Of a DNA stretch of 64,000 nucleotides, positions 52,337 to 62,816 are shown piece after piece. The DNA comes from Yponomeuta sedellus. Lineage: Eukaryota > Arthropoda > Insecta > Lepidoptera > Yponomeutidae. Under the pieces are notes generated by a model. That model made no database searches, had not been told where the DNA came from, and was given only the letters and a program-made list of their open reading frames with translations. Numbering within the stretch: position 1 is the stretch's first letter; each line of letters opens with the position of its first letter. The translations under genes and the position numbers were made by a program. The DNA lies in assembly GCA_934045075.1 (NCBI GenBank), contig OW203745.1, forward strand, positions 15,124,768 to 15,188,767. Reading direction: 5' to 3'.

Positions 52337-53190
52337 CACTAGTTAGTAGATACTAGTTAACATTAAAAATCTTCTTCTGCGGTCCTTTAACTCCTAGGGG
52401 AGCATAGGGCCTCATCCACAGATTTCCGCTTCTGACGGTGGTTCGCGGCAGCTTTTAATAGTGCCGATCGACTTGGCCTCTTGGTCTCTTGATATTTTCC
52501 AGGTGGTCCTTGGCCGCCCCCTCTTTCGGCTACATTACGTTACATAACGTTACAAATGCAACAGTCAAATAAAACCGATAATCGTCCGGGTAGACTAGTT
52601 CTTGAGTGGAAGCCACGAATCGGCAAACGTCCTGTGACCAGGCCTTCGAATTTAATACTTATATAGTTTTTCAATAGAATGAGATAAGCACGAAAATAGT
52701 TGTTATTTACCTCAATTTGGTAGTCTTCAAAGCAATCGCGGTACAATATCATACCCGGGGTCTAAAACGCGCATATTAAATATAAATCTCTCGCGTAGAA
52801 GAGTCGCCGAGTTAAGTAGCACGGGTTATACCATTGCAGTGCGACTGGTTAGGGTTGAACCACATCTGGTAGCACGAAATCACCTTTTTCCGTCGCCCTT
52901 TCTCTTTCTGTCGCTTAGAACTGCCATTTGCTAGACCGAGGCAGAAAGCATAATGCGATAGCACGCGGCGGAATCCTCGAGGCGATCGGCATCACGGACA
53001 AAATGCAGTGGTCGGCAGGGAGACTCCGGAACGCTGAAGCGCGCGATAGCATGCTAACGCATCAACGCATCCTTTCACCGCCGATCACTTGCTATCGCAT
53101 GCTGTCTCACTCTATCGTACAATGGTGCACTAGGCCGCTCGTCAGCTCAGTGCAGCCTGTTCATTCATGCCGTACGGATGGAAATAACAA
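52337..53190. other. Unclassified stretch, probably transposon 5' region
   Basis: 'catgctgtctcactctatcg', 'gatagcatgctaacgcatca' and other recurrent 'gcatgc' words near 53040-53120 pair with 'gcatgctgacgcgtgcgatc' near 53344. This suggests the flanks of the transposon remnant at 53191. Confidence 0.4.
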
Positions 53191-53292
53191 TGACTGACGA
53201 AAATTTTTTAGTGCAGAAATATCCTTGTCTCCATGACATGGAGTCGGCGGAATACAGTGACCAACACCGTAAAGAGAATGCTCGCGCTTGAA
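53191..53292 (+). pseudogene. MADF/Myb-like N-terminal fragment of a transposon protein
   Basis: ATG opens a 33-codon frame, 'MTDENFLVQKYPCLHD' ... 'EYSDQHRKENARA', then TGA. The pattern 'fl...yP.LhD....eYsd...r..A' is the start of a MADF domain, the DNA-binding partner protein carried by PIF/Harbinger transposons and some host regulators. The domain is cut where its next helix should begin. Surrounding inverted 'gcatgc'-rich sequence supports a non-autonomous DNA transposon rather than a host gene. Confidence 0.4.
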
Positions 53293-53544
53293 ACTTAACT
53301 GATCATGAAAGAACGCGGCAGTATGCCACCCCATGCTGCAGCATGCTGACGCGTGCGATCGCCTTTTTTGTCTGCGGAATGCGACAGCCCGCGTTCGCAT
53401 GCGGCAGCATACTGCAGCACGTGGTAGCACAGGCGGAACAAAGGCGATTCCGTGCTGCCAGGTGAGGTCCAACCCTTACTAGACTACCTATAGTTTGAAT
53501 GAAACGATCATTACCGGACTAATATGACTCTTTTGAACAACCAC
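53293..53544. other. Right flank of the transposon remnant
   Basis: GC-rich with 'ccatgctgcagcatgctgac' and 'gcatgcggcagcatactgca'. No intact frame. Confidence 0.35.
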
Positions 53545-53705
53545 GCAGTTTGGAGACTCGCCCCCGAGGCGGAGCGACGACATTCGCAAAGTGGCTGAAG
53601 AGAAGAGCCGAAGCTCGGGAAAGACAGGCCTTTGTCCAGCAGAGGACTGACATATTTTATTTCATCATCATAATCACCCGGGATTATGATGATGATGAAA
53701 TAAAA
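53545..53705 (+). pseudogene. RTE LINE end with a palindromic tail
   Basis: 'gaaagacaggcctttgtcca' and 'gcagaggactgaca' are the RTE end ('QAFVQQRTD'). The tail folds: 'ttttatttcatcatcataat' (53655-53675) pairs with the complement at 53682-53705, with one extra ATG on the right. Confidence 0.65.
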
Positions 53706-54370
53706 CAATCATTAAAAATAAAGACAAAGAAAATATTTATTTCAGGAACACAATTTATTACGCCAAAAAACTTCAAATACGTTTTTTTACAATTACAGAA
53801 GAAAACATTTTTGCATATATACCCAACTTTATCTTTAACTTTTAACAAATTACATTTGTGTTACAAGAATGTTACCAATTGTAACATTCTCATGACGTAA
53901 CAATAAATGATTGATTAATTAACCACATTTATCTTTGTGTGACGGGTCAACTTACTTTAAAAGCCAAAAAAACTATGTACGTACTAGTCTGCGTCCGTCA
54001 AAAGACTTGAACTATGACTGAACAAAGCCTTACGTTTTGGCTGACCGTCCCTATTGTCAACTGAATGTACTCAATTACTTAACCGTGCGTTTGAACTCAC
54101 AAAGGTGGCGAGAGTAATTTCAAATTTTTAATTAACTGCTAGCTCCATTTCAAATAAGAGCTCACTTTTCAACGAAGTTGTCAACAAAGCGCGCGAAAGT
54201 TTCACTAAGTACCGCGGGGGTTCGGCCTCCATTGGTCTTGTGATTGAACCTGTCACATGACGACATCTAGTAGGTACGTTTGAAACCCGCTGTTATGTAT
54301 TTAGTAATAAATAATGCTATGTATCTGGACAACGTATAGAAATCTTTGTTAAAGCTATTTGCCGAGCATA
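53706..54370. other. Intron, nothing recognised
   Basis: AT-rich. 'aagaatgttaccaattgtaacattct' is a short palindrome near 53863-53890. No gene. Confidence 0.35.
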
Positions 54371-54632
54371 GGAGCAGGAGGGTTAGGTTATACTCCTTCA
54401 CCGGGGACAAGCCCGGGTTGGTGGAGTGGCGGGCCTAACTGTCAGAAGTTATTAAGCCGCCCATAAGGCCCTTGACATGGCTTATAGACTGCCGTTACAT
54501 GACAGCCGGCACTACCAAATGCCAATAGCGGTAGTCACGGGAAGGACACCCATCCAGCAACTGACCGCGCCCGTTGCTCCTTAACTCAAATAATTGATTC
54601 CAATCGCTTGATTCGACTAGGCCACGAGTGCC
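54371..54632 (-). repeat. SINE-A, diverged
   Basis: Complement of the family with several deletions, ending 'ggccacgagtgcc'. Confidence 0.7.
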
Positions 54633-55494
54633 ACAATATTATATTTTTTTACAAAATAACGCTCCACGTAAGAAAGATAATTTGACCCGGTTTCAAAACG
54701 AAACCAGCCAGAATAAATTATTGTCAAAAAGTATTTAATAAAGAATAATAACAACATAAAGTGAGAAATTCCATTTTCGAAATTGCAGTATATTCTTAAT
54801 TTACGCCAAAGAGGAACACCAATCTCCAAGCGAAACCAGCCAGGATACTTGTCAAAAAGTTTTAATGTGTTTCCAGCAGAGTATTGAACAAGCGGGGGAG
54901 CTAGCGCGTTATCTGTGAATGAGATATCCAAATTGTGACCAGAAGGTCGTAGCATTGTTTTTTTCTCGCGTTTTTTTCGTCTTAGCATTTTTTTCAGTTA
55001 AAGGATTAACTGACCTGTAATTTAATTTCAAATATTCTTATTTTCTTATTTAATAAAATATTAAATATTCTTCATAAAATATTGATACGTAATTTTGGTT
55101 TTTTTTTTCAATCCGCATTGGGCACGTGGTAATAATTTAGCTTATTCACTCTCTCTCAGAGAACCTGTGCCCTTCAGAGAGAGGTATAGAGATTCAGAGA
55201 GAGTATTGTCCCTCTGTTCTCTTCTGTCCCTATCAATAGCACCAACAGACGGTGGGTCCAAAGTTTTATCCGCCATCTTGGAAAAGATATTTTGGGACGA
55301 TTACGCGAGGGTCCAACTGACTTCGAGGGGCTTGGAGTGACCTCTCAATGAATCTATGGGATCGTGGATATTTTGTAACTATCAGTTGCGCCCGGATTAT
55401 GTAACTTTTAACTTATAGATAATAGTGACGTATAGTGTGTAATGTGAAAATGAAATATCTAAAATCGGCGTCATTACAAATTGGTGACTACGTG
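54633..55494. other. Intron with small duplications
   Basis: 'cgaaaccagccagaataaat' (about 54699) and 'cgaaaccagccaggatactt' (about 54832), each followed by 'gtcaaaaagt', form an internal duplication. A SINE-E-like 'cgcattgggcacgtggtaat' is near 55113. Confidence 0.45.
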
Positions 55495-55923
55495 AACAAA
55501 CAGACGTTTTTTTTATTGGCCTTTTTGCATCTACTTAATGAGATGATTAATACAGCGTCCAGTGGTATCTTCACTCACACTAGATGGGTGAAGGGACCAC
55601 TCCGACGCTGTAGTGCCTGGGACATGGTTTTATAGATGGTGTAGGCTTGCCCAGCACCTATACCATCCTGACAGCTTACTCGGCCTAGCCCACAGGAAAG
55701 ACGAGTCAATACGTGCGGAGTCAACCAAGCCGCCGGTTTCCTCACGATATTTTCCTTCACCGTTAGCGTGTGGTATTGCGACTACAATTTCGCAAATGTA
55801 CGTAACTTTGAAATTAAACAAAGTCATTGGTACATGCCCGTACTCGGGATCGAACCTGGGGCTCTCGCTTGCCAGTCCATGGTTCTACCCACTGAGCTAC
55901 CACCGCCTCAAACAAACAGACGT
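55495..55923 (-). mobile_element. SINE-C with a 13-bp target duplication
   Basis: Element 55508-55910 is enclosed by 'aacaaacagacgt' at 55495-55507 and 55911-55923. The sequence before and after ('gtatagtgtg', 'aaatcggcgtcatt') is itself locally repeated. Confidence 0.9.
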
Positions 55924-55963
55924 ATAGTGTGTGAAAACGAAATACCTAAAATCGCCGTCATTT

Positions 55964-55999
55964 AGAAATTGTGGTCTATTTACATAGACCACAATTTCT
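55964..55999. repeat. 16-bp perfect hairpin
   Basis: 'agaaattgtggtctat' and 'atagaccacaatttct' with a 4-nt loop. Confidence 0.9.
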
Positions 56000-56228
56000 G
56001 TTTGTTTACACAAACAAAAGTGAAAATGAGACAGTTTATCCTTATTGACTCGATGTTCTTTTGACGAATTGCACTGAAGATTATTTCAACTTACATAAAT
56101 TAAATTCACGGTTAGTGTTCATTGCATATCTTAAATTAAATATTGATTTAGAACCAAATGCATTAAGGAGCTTTGTTAACAAATTTCCTAATTTCAAAAG
56201 AAATACAGTTTACTAGACTTCGCTTTAA

Positions 56229-56262
56229 GTAGCTTTGCCGCATGTCTATGCGGCAAAGCTAC
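56229..56262. repeat. 15-bp perfect hairpin
   Basis: 'gtagctttgccgcat' and 'atgcggcaaagctac' with a 4-nt loop. Related words occur near 33427. Confidence 0.9.
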
Positions 56263-56316
56263 GTAAACATTCCGCTTTGGCTCGCAGATGTATGCGTTAA
56301 ACGTTACAATCAAACC

Positions 56317-56938
56317 TCCGAGTGCTTAGTGCGAGTTTGACAGATCCAATCGAATAACTTTACTACCGCGTTAATCGAGCATTGAGTAGTGAGTATGAGT
56401 AAGTTAACCGTTCGAACTGGGAAAACGCTGTCACAGTACAACTCGCACTCGCGTTTATTCGTGTTTTGGTTGGTAAACGTGTTCACTTCTCAGCGTAAAC
56501 CATTACAACTCGCACTCAGCAATTTTAATTTCCATTCTTGTTTCTAGGTGGCGCTTCCTCGATGCCATAGAAATATGAGTTTACGTTAACGCGATCGAGT
56601 AGTTAAAAAACTCGCACTCAGCCCTCAGAGTGCTTAGTGCGAGTTTGATAGATCCAATCGAATAACTTTACTACCGCGTTAATCGAGCATCGAGTAGTGA
56701 GTATGAGTAAGTTAACCGTTTGAACTGGCAAAACGCTGTCACAGTACCACTCGCAGTCGCGTTTATTCGTGTTTTGGCTGGTAAACGTGTTCACTTCTCA
56801 ACTTAAACCATTACAACTCGCACTCTGCAATTTTAATTTCCATAGTTGTCGCTAGGTGGCGCGTCCTCGATGCCATAGAAATATGAGTTTACGTTAACGC
56901 GGTCGAGTAGTAAAAAAACTCGCACTAAGCACTCTGAG
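56317..56938. mobile_element. MITE-S tandem pair
   Basis: Two units of about 307 and 315 bp (56317-56623, 56624-56938) are similar throughout. The second has a perfect 23-bp terminal inverted repeat (56624-56646 with 56916-56938; core 'gagtgcttagtgcgagttt'). The unit interior has 'ttaatcgagcat' and 'ggtggcgc'. Confidence 0.8.
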
Positions 56939-57138
56939 CTCTTATTCACTGAGAAATTAGGCACAACGCTACATCTATGTATTCTCTACTCAATCTGTTT
57001 GTATCTTGTATTTTATAGTAACTTTTGTTGTAGGCGATTTATAATTTTCGACATAAAACGTTTTCGAAGGTAAGGTTATTAAGGTAAGGAAATTAACTTT
57101 ACCCAATAAACAGTCGCGATTAGACCCGTTATGTTTCG

Positions 57139-57256
57139 TTATCAACCCTATGTATGTCCCCACTGCTGGGGTGGGGCACGGGTCTCTTCATGCATCACAG
57201 GAAGCTTCCATTCCACCATACTCTAAGACGGGGCCAAGTCTAGGTTAGTGGAGGTT
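57139..57256 (-). repeat. SINE-A 3' part
   Basis: Complement copy with 'ggggtggggcacgggtctct', a small duplication in the 'ctgctggggcac' block. Confidence 0.75.
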
Positions 57257-57257
57257 T

Positions 57258-57603
57258 TTAAAATTGTCTTTAGTACGGGTTATAATAATATTGGCCTTTT
57301 TTGCATCTACTTAATGACATGATTTATACAGCGTCCAGTGGTACTTCACTCACACTAGATGGGTGAAGGGACCACTCCGACGCTGTAGTGCCTGGGACAT
57401 GGTTTTATAGATGGTGTAGGCTTGCCCAGCACCTATACCACCCTGACAGCTTAGTCGGCCTAGCCCACAGGAAAGACTAGTCAATACGTGCGGAGCCAAC
57501 CAAGCCGCGGGTTTCCTCACGATGTTTTCCTTCACCGTTAGCGTGTGGTATTGCGACGTTAGTACGTACGTTAGACGTGAGTACGGGTTAGTGCATTAAA
57601 AAA
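57258..57603 (+). mobile_element. SINE-B tail split by a SINE-C
   Basis: SINE-B tail text at 57258-57282 ('ttaaaattgtctttagtacg') continues at 57570 ('gtacgggttagtgcattaaa'). Between lies a minus-strand SINE-C lacking its tRNA head (about 57283-57556). 'agtacgggtta' on both sides is the target duplication. Confidence 0.75.
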
Positions 57604-57622
57604 GAATATGTTTATATGAATA

Positions 57623-58063
57623 TGTCAGAAGTTATCGAGCCGACCATAATACCCCATCCAGACTCACGCCGAGAACACCCGAGAAGCGTGAGTGTGAGGA
57701 GTTTCTCGGTGTCTCGTTCTCGCGCTCGCCTGTTCTCCGATGGTTGTCGGTATTATTGGCCGCTTCAAAGGATTTCTCGGGCGAGAAAAGAGAAGACTAT
57801 CACACTCACGTTTTCGCAAGTCCACACAGAGCCAAACCTGCTTCAGTTTGAATAGAAACGTCGCCCATACCGGATGGGAAACAGATCACGAGTGAGAAAA
57901 AATGAGAGTGGGGATAAATTGAAAGTTCTCGCGAGAACTTCTCGCCGAGTCTTCTCGCCATGAGTCTGAATGGGGTTTAAGGCTTCTGAAATGGCTTAAC
58001 GACGCCATTACATAACAGCCGGCACGAACATCTTAACGTGCCTTGCGAAGCACGGCTTCACCG
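57623..58063 (-). mobile_element. SINE-A split by a MITE
   Basis: 'tcagaagttatcgagccgac' (57625) and 'aaggcttctgaaatggctta' (57979) are adjacent in the family but are separated here by 328 bp. Confidence 0.75.
57650..57977. mobile_element. 328-bp MITE with TAA target duplication
   Basis: Ends 'accccatccagactcacgcc' and the complement of 'atgagtctgaatggggt', with TAA at 57647-57649 and 57978-57980. The 3-bp TWA duplication points to PIF/Harbinger-type mobilisation. Confidence 0.8.
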
Positions 58064-58439
58064 ATTTTTAAGAGATCTTTTGTGTATATTTGGTAGCTCT
58101 GAGAATAGGCCGAAGGCTAATTAATTGACAAAGCAACGTTTGCCGGGTCAGCTAGTAAAAATATAAAAGTGCGAAGCCGAAAACCAACAATTATTTACGC
58201 GCCCCATGTCTGAAGCGCTCATTATTATGAAGAAACTCATTTTTCTCCGCCATATTTCTGGAGCATTTCTTTTACCTTTAGTAGCCCGAATATAATTATT
58301 CTTTTCAGCGTCGGAATTACGGGCCTACAGAGGATCTAACAGACTTGAGCATTCAGTTACAAATGAGCAATTACACGAGCGTCTTTTTTCCGAAGAGACA
58401 GTTTGTAATGGGGTTTTATCACGGTAATTTTCTTCTGGG
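58064..58439. other. Retroelement end and unclassified sequence
   Basis: 'gtttgccgggtcagctagta' at about 58138-58157 is the same terminal phrase as at 23785-23800. The remainder is unclassified. Confidence 0.4.
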
Positions 58440-58682
58440 GCGGTGGGGATTTTCACTAAGCCGAGTGGGTAGGACAATGGATTCTAAAGCGAGAGACCCA
58501 CGTTCGATTCCTAATGCGGTATTGTATCTATTTTCGAAGTTACGTATAGCTGCGTATTTGTAGTAGCAATACTACACGCTAATTGTGAAGGAATACATCG
58601 TGGGGGATCCCGCCACTTGGATGGCTCCGCACGTATCGACTTATCTCTTCTGTGGGTTAGGCTGATTCACCTCACTCGGAAG
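58440..58682 (+). repeat. SINE-E/C-like copy
   Basis: Head 'agccgagtgggtaggacaat' with 'acgttcgattccta', then 'gaaggaatacatcgtggggg', 'ggctccgcacgtatcgactt' and 'tctgtgggttaggctga', a C-like 3' part. Confidence 0.65.
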
Positions 58683-58935
58683 AGTCTTGGGCGCGTTCAG
58701 TACATGGAAGGGTGACCGTCTATCGACCGTTCCGTGATCCGCAAGGCACGTTAAGCAGGTGACAGCACGTTAGGACGGCTTGAAAACTTCTGACAGTAAG
58801 ACCAGCCACTAGTCTTGCAAGCCTCCACCAATCCGAACTTGGCCCCCGTGGTGGAGTATGACTAAACTTCCTTAGGGATCTTAGGTTAGGTCTTAGGAGA
58901 CCTCTGCCCCTTGGCGGAGACATAACGGGTTGGTG
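58683..58935 (+). repeat. SINE-A, diverged subfamily
   Basis: Similar to the 20639 copy, ending 'cggagacataacgggttggt' and a (GAT)n tail. The frame across it is a repeat translation. Confidence 0.65.
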
Positions 58936-59026
58936 ATGATGATGATGATGATTAATTTGGTGACACGGTCACGTTGTGTACCAAACCCTTAAATAAAGAT
59001 TTAAAAAAACATGACAACGCTGCTAC

Positions 59027-59381
59027 TTATATTATTTTTAATGCACTAACCCGTGCTAAGGACAATTTTAAAAGAAATTGTCCTTAGCACGGGTTAGTGC
59101 ATTAAAAATAATATAATCATGTGGGTACAGCGATATCATTCCGATGTAAAACCTAACTGCAATAAGTAGGTACTCGGGGCTGCAAGTGATGCAAATTACT
59201 TCAGCCAGATGTCGCTACATGTACGTAATACAGAGCATATTGTAAAGAGGATCGAAATTTCATTGACGCCGGTGAGTCGCCCATTAGCTCAGTTGGAAAG
59301 AGCGCTGGCATGGATAGCCAGAGGTCGCGGGTTCGCATCCCGGCATGGGTGGAATTTTTAGCCTCTAAATAGGTTTTTAAA
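59027..59381 (+). mobile_element. SINE-B with a palindromic extra tail
   Basis: A 42-bp perfect inverted repeat of the SINE-B tail (59027-59068 with 59075-59116, 6-nt loop) precedes a complete SINE-B (leader from about 59120, A box 'tagctcagttgg', B box 'ggttcgcatcc', tail to 59381). Confidence 0.85.
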
Positions 59382-60054
59382 AACATCATCTCTGTGTACA
59401 TTAAACAATATTCTATCTTCTATCTGTCTATCTATGTGCTTAGGACTACGCTTCTCTATGCACGCACCTCCACATTACGTCTCTGGAGGGCATCAGGGGC
59501 CCTGAAACGGCTCACGCCCAATTACCCGCGTAAGGTAGCTCTCTAATGAGCGAACTTACTCAGGATTAAACGTCTTGCCCTTGGTCGCTTTCTGGCCTTT
59601 TCTGAGGTAATTTTTTGGGAGTTACCAAATATTTTACCAGGATAAGTAATTCCTGACGTATAGAGACAACGGAAGCAGGCTACACTTGGAATGGTAGACT
59701 AAACGACCCCCACACAACACAATAAATTTTCCTGGGCCTTTTAATTCTCTTAGTGCATTAATAAAGCACATAATTCTTGATTTTTTCCTTAGTTGAACTC
59801 AGTTGTACTACATGTAGGACCTAAAGTAAAACTAGATTTTCCGTGCCTAGATGTTTTTTTCCTAATTTTTTTGGTTGAAAATACGCCCTTCTATAGATTT
59901 TCCTCGAATTATATCGAGCAAAAAGAGTGATCTCTGTAGTCAGGAGGTTATACTACAATGACAGATAAATGAACGCGTCACGTGACGTGTTTCTTTATAC
60001 CTTTGGCGCCTAGAAGGTATGATACGTATTTGGGCTTAGATTTAACGCAATTCA
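59382..60054. other. Intron, nothing recognised
   Basis: 'tctatctgtctatctatgtg' near 59418 is a short tetranucleotide tract. 'ggagggcatcaggggccctg' near 59485 is GC-rich without a frame. Confidence 0.35.
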
Positions 60055-60423
60055 TCTGCTTAATGAGATGATTTATCCAGCGCCTAGTGGCATCTTCACT
60101 CACACTAGATGGGTGAACGCACCACTCGGCTGCTGTAGTGCCTGGGACATGGTTTTAGATGGTGTATGTTTGCCCAGCACCTCTACCATCCTGACAGCTT
60201 AGTCGGCCTAGCCCACGGAAAGACTAGCCTATTCGTGCGGAGCTAACCAGGGTTTCCTCACGATGTTTTGCTTCACCGTTAGCGTGTGGTATTGCGACTA
60301 CAAATATGCAAATGTACGTAACTTTCAGATTAAACAAAGTCATTGGTACATGCCCACACTGAGGATCGAACCTGCGTCTCTCGCTTGCGAGTCCACTGCT
60401 CTACCCACTGAGCTACCACCGCT
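60055..60423 (-). mobile_element. SINE-C, older copy
   Basis: Same order as the other C copies, with more substitutions and a shortened 3' end. Confidence 0.8.
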
Positions 60424-60539
60424 GTCAGACTTAACGCATGAAATCGCCACGTTTGTGCAATTGTCATTGTACTAGAAGGCATTAGCAGAATCTAGGACCG
60501 GGGAGTGGATTGTCGCCCATGATATATAGACGCAAAATC

Positions 60540-60958
60540 CTCAAAGGCTTACGTATTTATTGAAAAATGTCACATACAATCAAAAGAATATCTTAAACTA
60601 TAGAAATTCACAACAGTATCGTCATATCATATAAAATACTATTAATAAATAAACACAATAGTCAATTAAACAAAAAAAAACAACAAACAAACAAAATGAC
60701 TCGCACACACAATACAAACAAAATAATATTAGTCAATCAAACCGTCCCGAGATATATCCGACCCAAAGGTCCCCATTACGCTGGCAGCATTACTGCGCTG
60801 CACTGCTAGGGATATCCTTTGCATCAAATATGCTCCGGAGCGGTAGTCCAAGCCACGGTTCCTCAGACGCCGACCTACCTCTTTAATAAAGGCTTTGCCC
60901 TGAACACCAGTGGTTTCTAAAGCCAGCGGCACGAAAAAATAGCTGCTCGTTAACTGAC
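60540..60958 (-). pseudogene. LINE ORF2 C-terminal remnant with 3' UTR
   Basis: The minus-strand frame (from about 60958) reads 'FFVPLALETTGVQGKAFIKE', 'GRRLRNRGLDYRSGAYLMQR' and 'ISLAVQRSNAASVMGTF', then stops at 60729. 'P.A.ET.G..G', 'QR.S.A.QR.NAASVMGT' is a conserved terminus of a non-LTR retroelement family found in many invertebrates. A 3' untranslated stretch follows to about 60540. Confidence 0.6.
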
Positions 60959-61024
60959 TGTATTTAAGCCTGTTTATGTAGGTATATTGTTATTTATATA
61001 AGTAGTGTATTAATATATTCATAT

Positions 61025-61215
61025 TTGCACTGACTACCCGTCTCTTATTTCCTTCAGACACTTTCCGTCGGAAGGTTATCTGGAAGAAATTGCTTTTAGC
61101 AATAAGGCCGCCAATTGTACTTTGTATATGTAAAGATACAAAGTACAATTGGCGGCCTTATTGCTTTTATAATTATGTGCTCTAGTGTACAATAAAGAAT
61201 ATTCTTATCTTATCT
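61025..61215 (+). repeat. Repeat G with an internal palindrome
   Basis: G blocks 'ctgactacccgtctctta', 'ctggaagaaattgcttttag' and 'tgtacaataaagaatattct', with a (TTATC)n tail. Inserted in it is a 30-bp perfect inverted repeat (61098-61127 with 61136-61165, 8-nt loop; core 'ataaggccgccaattgtac'). Confidence 0.8.
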
Positions 61216-61654
61216 TATGCCATTTCAGTCTAGCAGCCGCCTCTGCAGCAGCTTAGATATTTGTCGCATAGAAATAAGATAAGATAACTCGACAGAGTCA
61301 TTAGACATATATTTTCTCATTCGAATTCATAATAGCAGCATGGCGTTCATAATACAGATTTTGGCTATCGGTCGGCTATTGGTCGAGTAGTATACGAATT
61401 ATTTGCTAATGAAGTTAGAATTGGCGCCCTGATCCTAAACTAAGCCGCGGATTACTAGTCCGCCGTATTGTACACTTTTTTAAGTGCAATAAAAGTATTA
61501 ATAATAATAGCCTGTGCTGTGGTAACCAGGCAAGGCTGCAGCAAACATTGAAATACTAGGACAAAACTAAGTTGTTTTTAATAACTAGCAAAAGCAAATG
61601 AAAGTAAACAAATTGATTGCCGAACAAACAAGTTTTGCTATTTAGACATAAGAT
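61216..61654. other. Unclassified stretch
   Basis: Includes a SINE-like 'gcctgtgctgtggtaaccag' near 61511 related to 32492-32510. No gene. Confidence 0.35.
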
Positions 61655-62270
61655 AGGACAGGACAGGACAGGACAGGACAGGACAGGACAGGACAGGACA
61701 GGGCAGGGCAGGGCAGGGCAGGGCAGGGCAGGGCAGGGCAGGGCAGGGCAGGGCAGGGCAGGGCAGGGCAGGGCAGGGCAGGGCAGGGCAGGGCAGGGCA
61801 GGGCAGGGCAGGGCAGGGCAGGGCAGGGCAGGACAGGACAGGACAGGACAGGACAGGACAGGACAGGACAGGACAGGACAGGACAGGACAGGACAGGACA
61901 GGACAGGACAGGACAGGACAGGACAGGACAGGACAGGACAGGACAGGACAGGACAGGACAGGACAGGACAGGACAGGACAGGACAGGACAGGACAGGACA
62001 GGACAGGACAGGACAGGACAGGACAGGACAGGACAGGACAGGACAGGACAGGACAGGACAGGACAGGACAGGACAGGACAGGACAGGACAGGACAGGACA
62101 GGACAGGACAGGACAGGACAGGACAGGACAGGACAGGACAGGACAGGACAGGACAGGACAGGACAGGACAGGACAGGACAGGACAGGACAGGACAGGACA
62201 GGACAGGACAGGACAGGACAGGACAGGACAGGACAGGACAGGACAGGACAGGACAGGACAGGACAGGATA
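61655..62270. repeat. Pentanucleotide satellite (AGGAC/GGGCA)n
   Basis: About 123 units of 5 bp: GGACA to 61700, GGGCA at 61701-61830, then GGACA to about 62265, ending 'ggataagaatattctttttt'. The long frames on both strands (Pro-Val-Leu-Ser-Cys or Arg-Thr-Gly-Gln-Asp) are artefacts. Confidence 0.97.
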
Positions 62271-62400
62271 AGAATATTCTTTTTTGTACACACAGAGACA
62301 AGAAAGTTACAAAAGAAGATGTACAATTGGCGGCCTTAAATCGGAAAGATCGCAGAAGGAGAAACTGGGACGGGTAGTTGGTGCTCATCGAATATTGATG
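62271..62400 (-). repeat. Repeat G copy carrying the satellite as its tail
   Basis: Complement of G: 'gatgtacaattggcggcctt', 'gggacgggtagttggtgctc'. Its 3' end on the - strand is 'aagaatattcttatcc', which passes directly into the satellite. Confidence 0.75.
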
Positions 62401-62412
62401 AATATTAAGACT

Positions 62413-62597
62413 ACAGTCTGTTAGCTTTTATATACCTCGGCTACTATCGGATAGAATCGGATATATTCGGTAAGGTATATAGTAAAGTGAAGAAAAGTTT
62501 TATACAGAGCGGGAAAGAGTATTACACTCGTGTGCTTTCGGCGAAAACCGAAGCCTACTCTAAAGCCCGAGGTATATTCCAAAAGCTAACAGACTAT
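62413..62597. mobile_element. MITE-N, complete
   Basis: 'cagtctgttagcttttatat' at the left and 'ccaaaagctaacagacta' at the right are inverted repeats. Inside are 'gtgaagaaaagttttataca' and 'gctttcggcgaaaaccgaag'. Partial copies are at 12829 and 20323. Confidence 0.8.
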
Positions 62598-62816
62598 ACA
62601 TAATTAAAAACGTTTTTTTTTTTTTTTGTTTTATGTTTTATCCTCCTCCCCCAGTAAAACAATATCCACATCTTAGATTAATTACGTAGATTTTGAAAAA
62701 GGAACATTTGGCCAAAAAATAATGGAAAAGATACGAGTATTAGTCGAGTATCAGTCGCGCGCGCGCAGTCATCCGTGACGAACTGTGTCGTCGATAGTAA
62801 AATCCTAATAAGCGTT
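62598..62816. other. Probable 5' UTR of the LINE ORF1
   Basis: A T-run and 'tcctcctcccccag' precede a CpG-rich 'gtcgcgcgcgcgcagtcatc' and 'gaactgtgtcgtcgat', which fits the promoter and 5' untranslated region of a full-length LINE. The element start is not defined. Confidence 0.4.

Noticed and set aside
53161..53472. 103-aa minus-strand protein
   Set aside because: It overlaps the plus-strand MADF-like fragment and inverted transposon flanks, and has no recognisable domain.
61556..62388. Long repetitive proteins on both strands
   Set aside because: These are read-throughs of a 5-bp satellite in several frames; no codon preference or start context.
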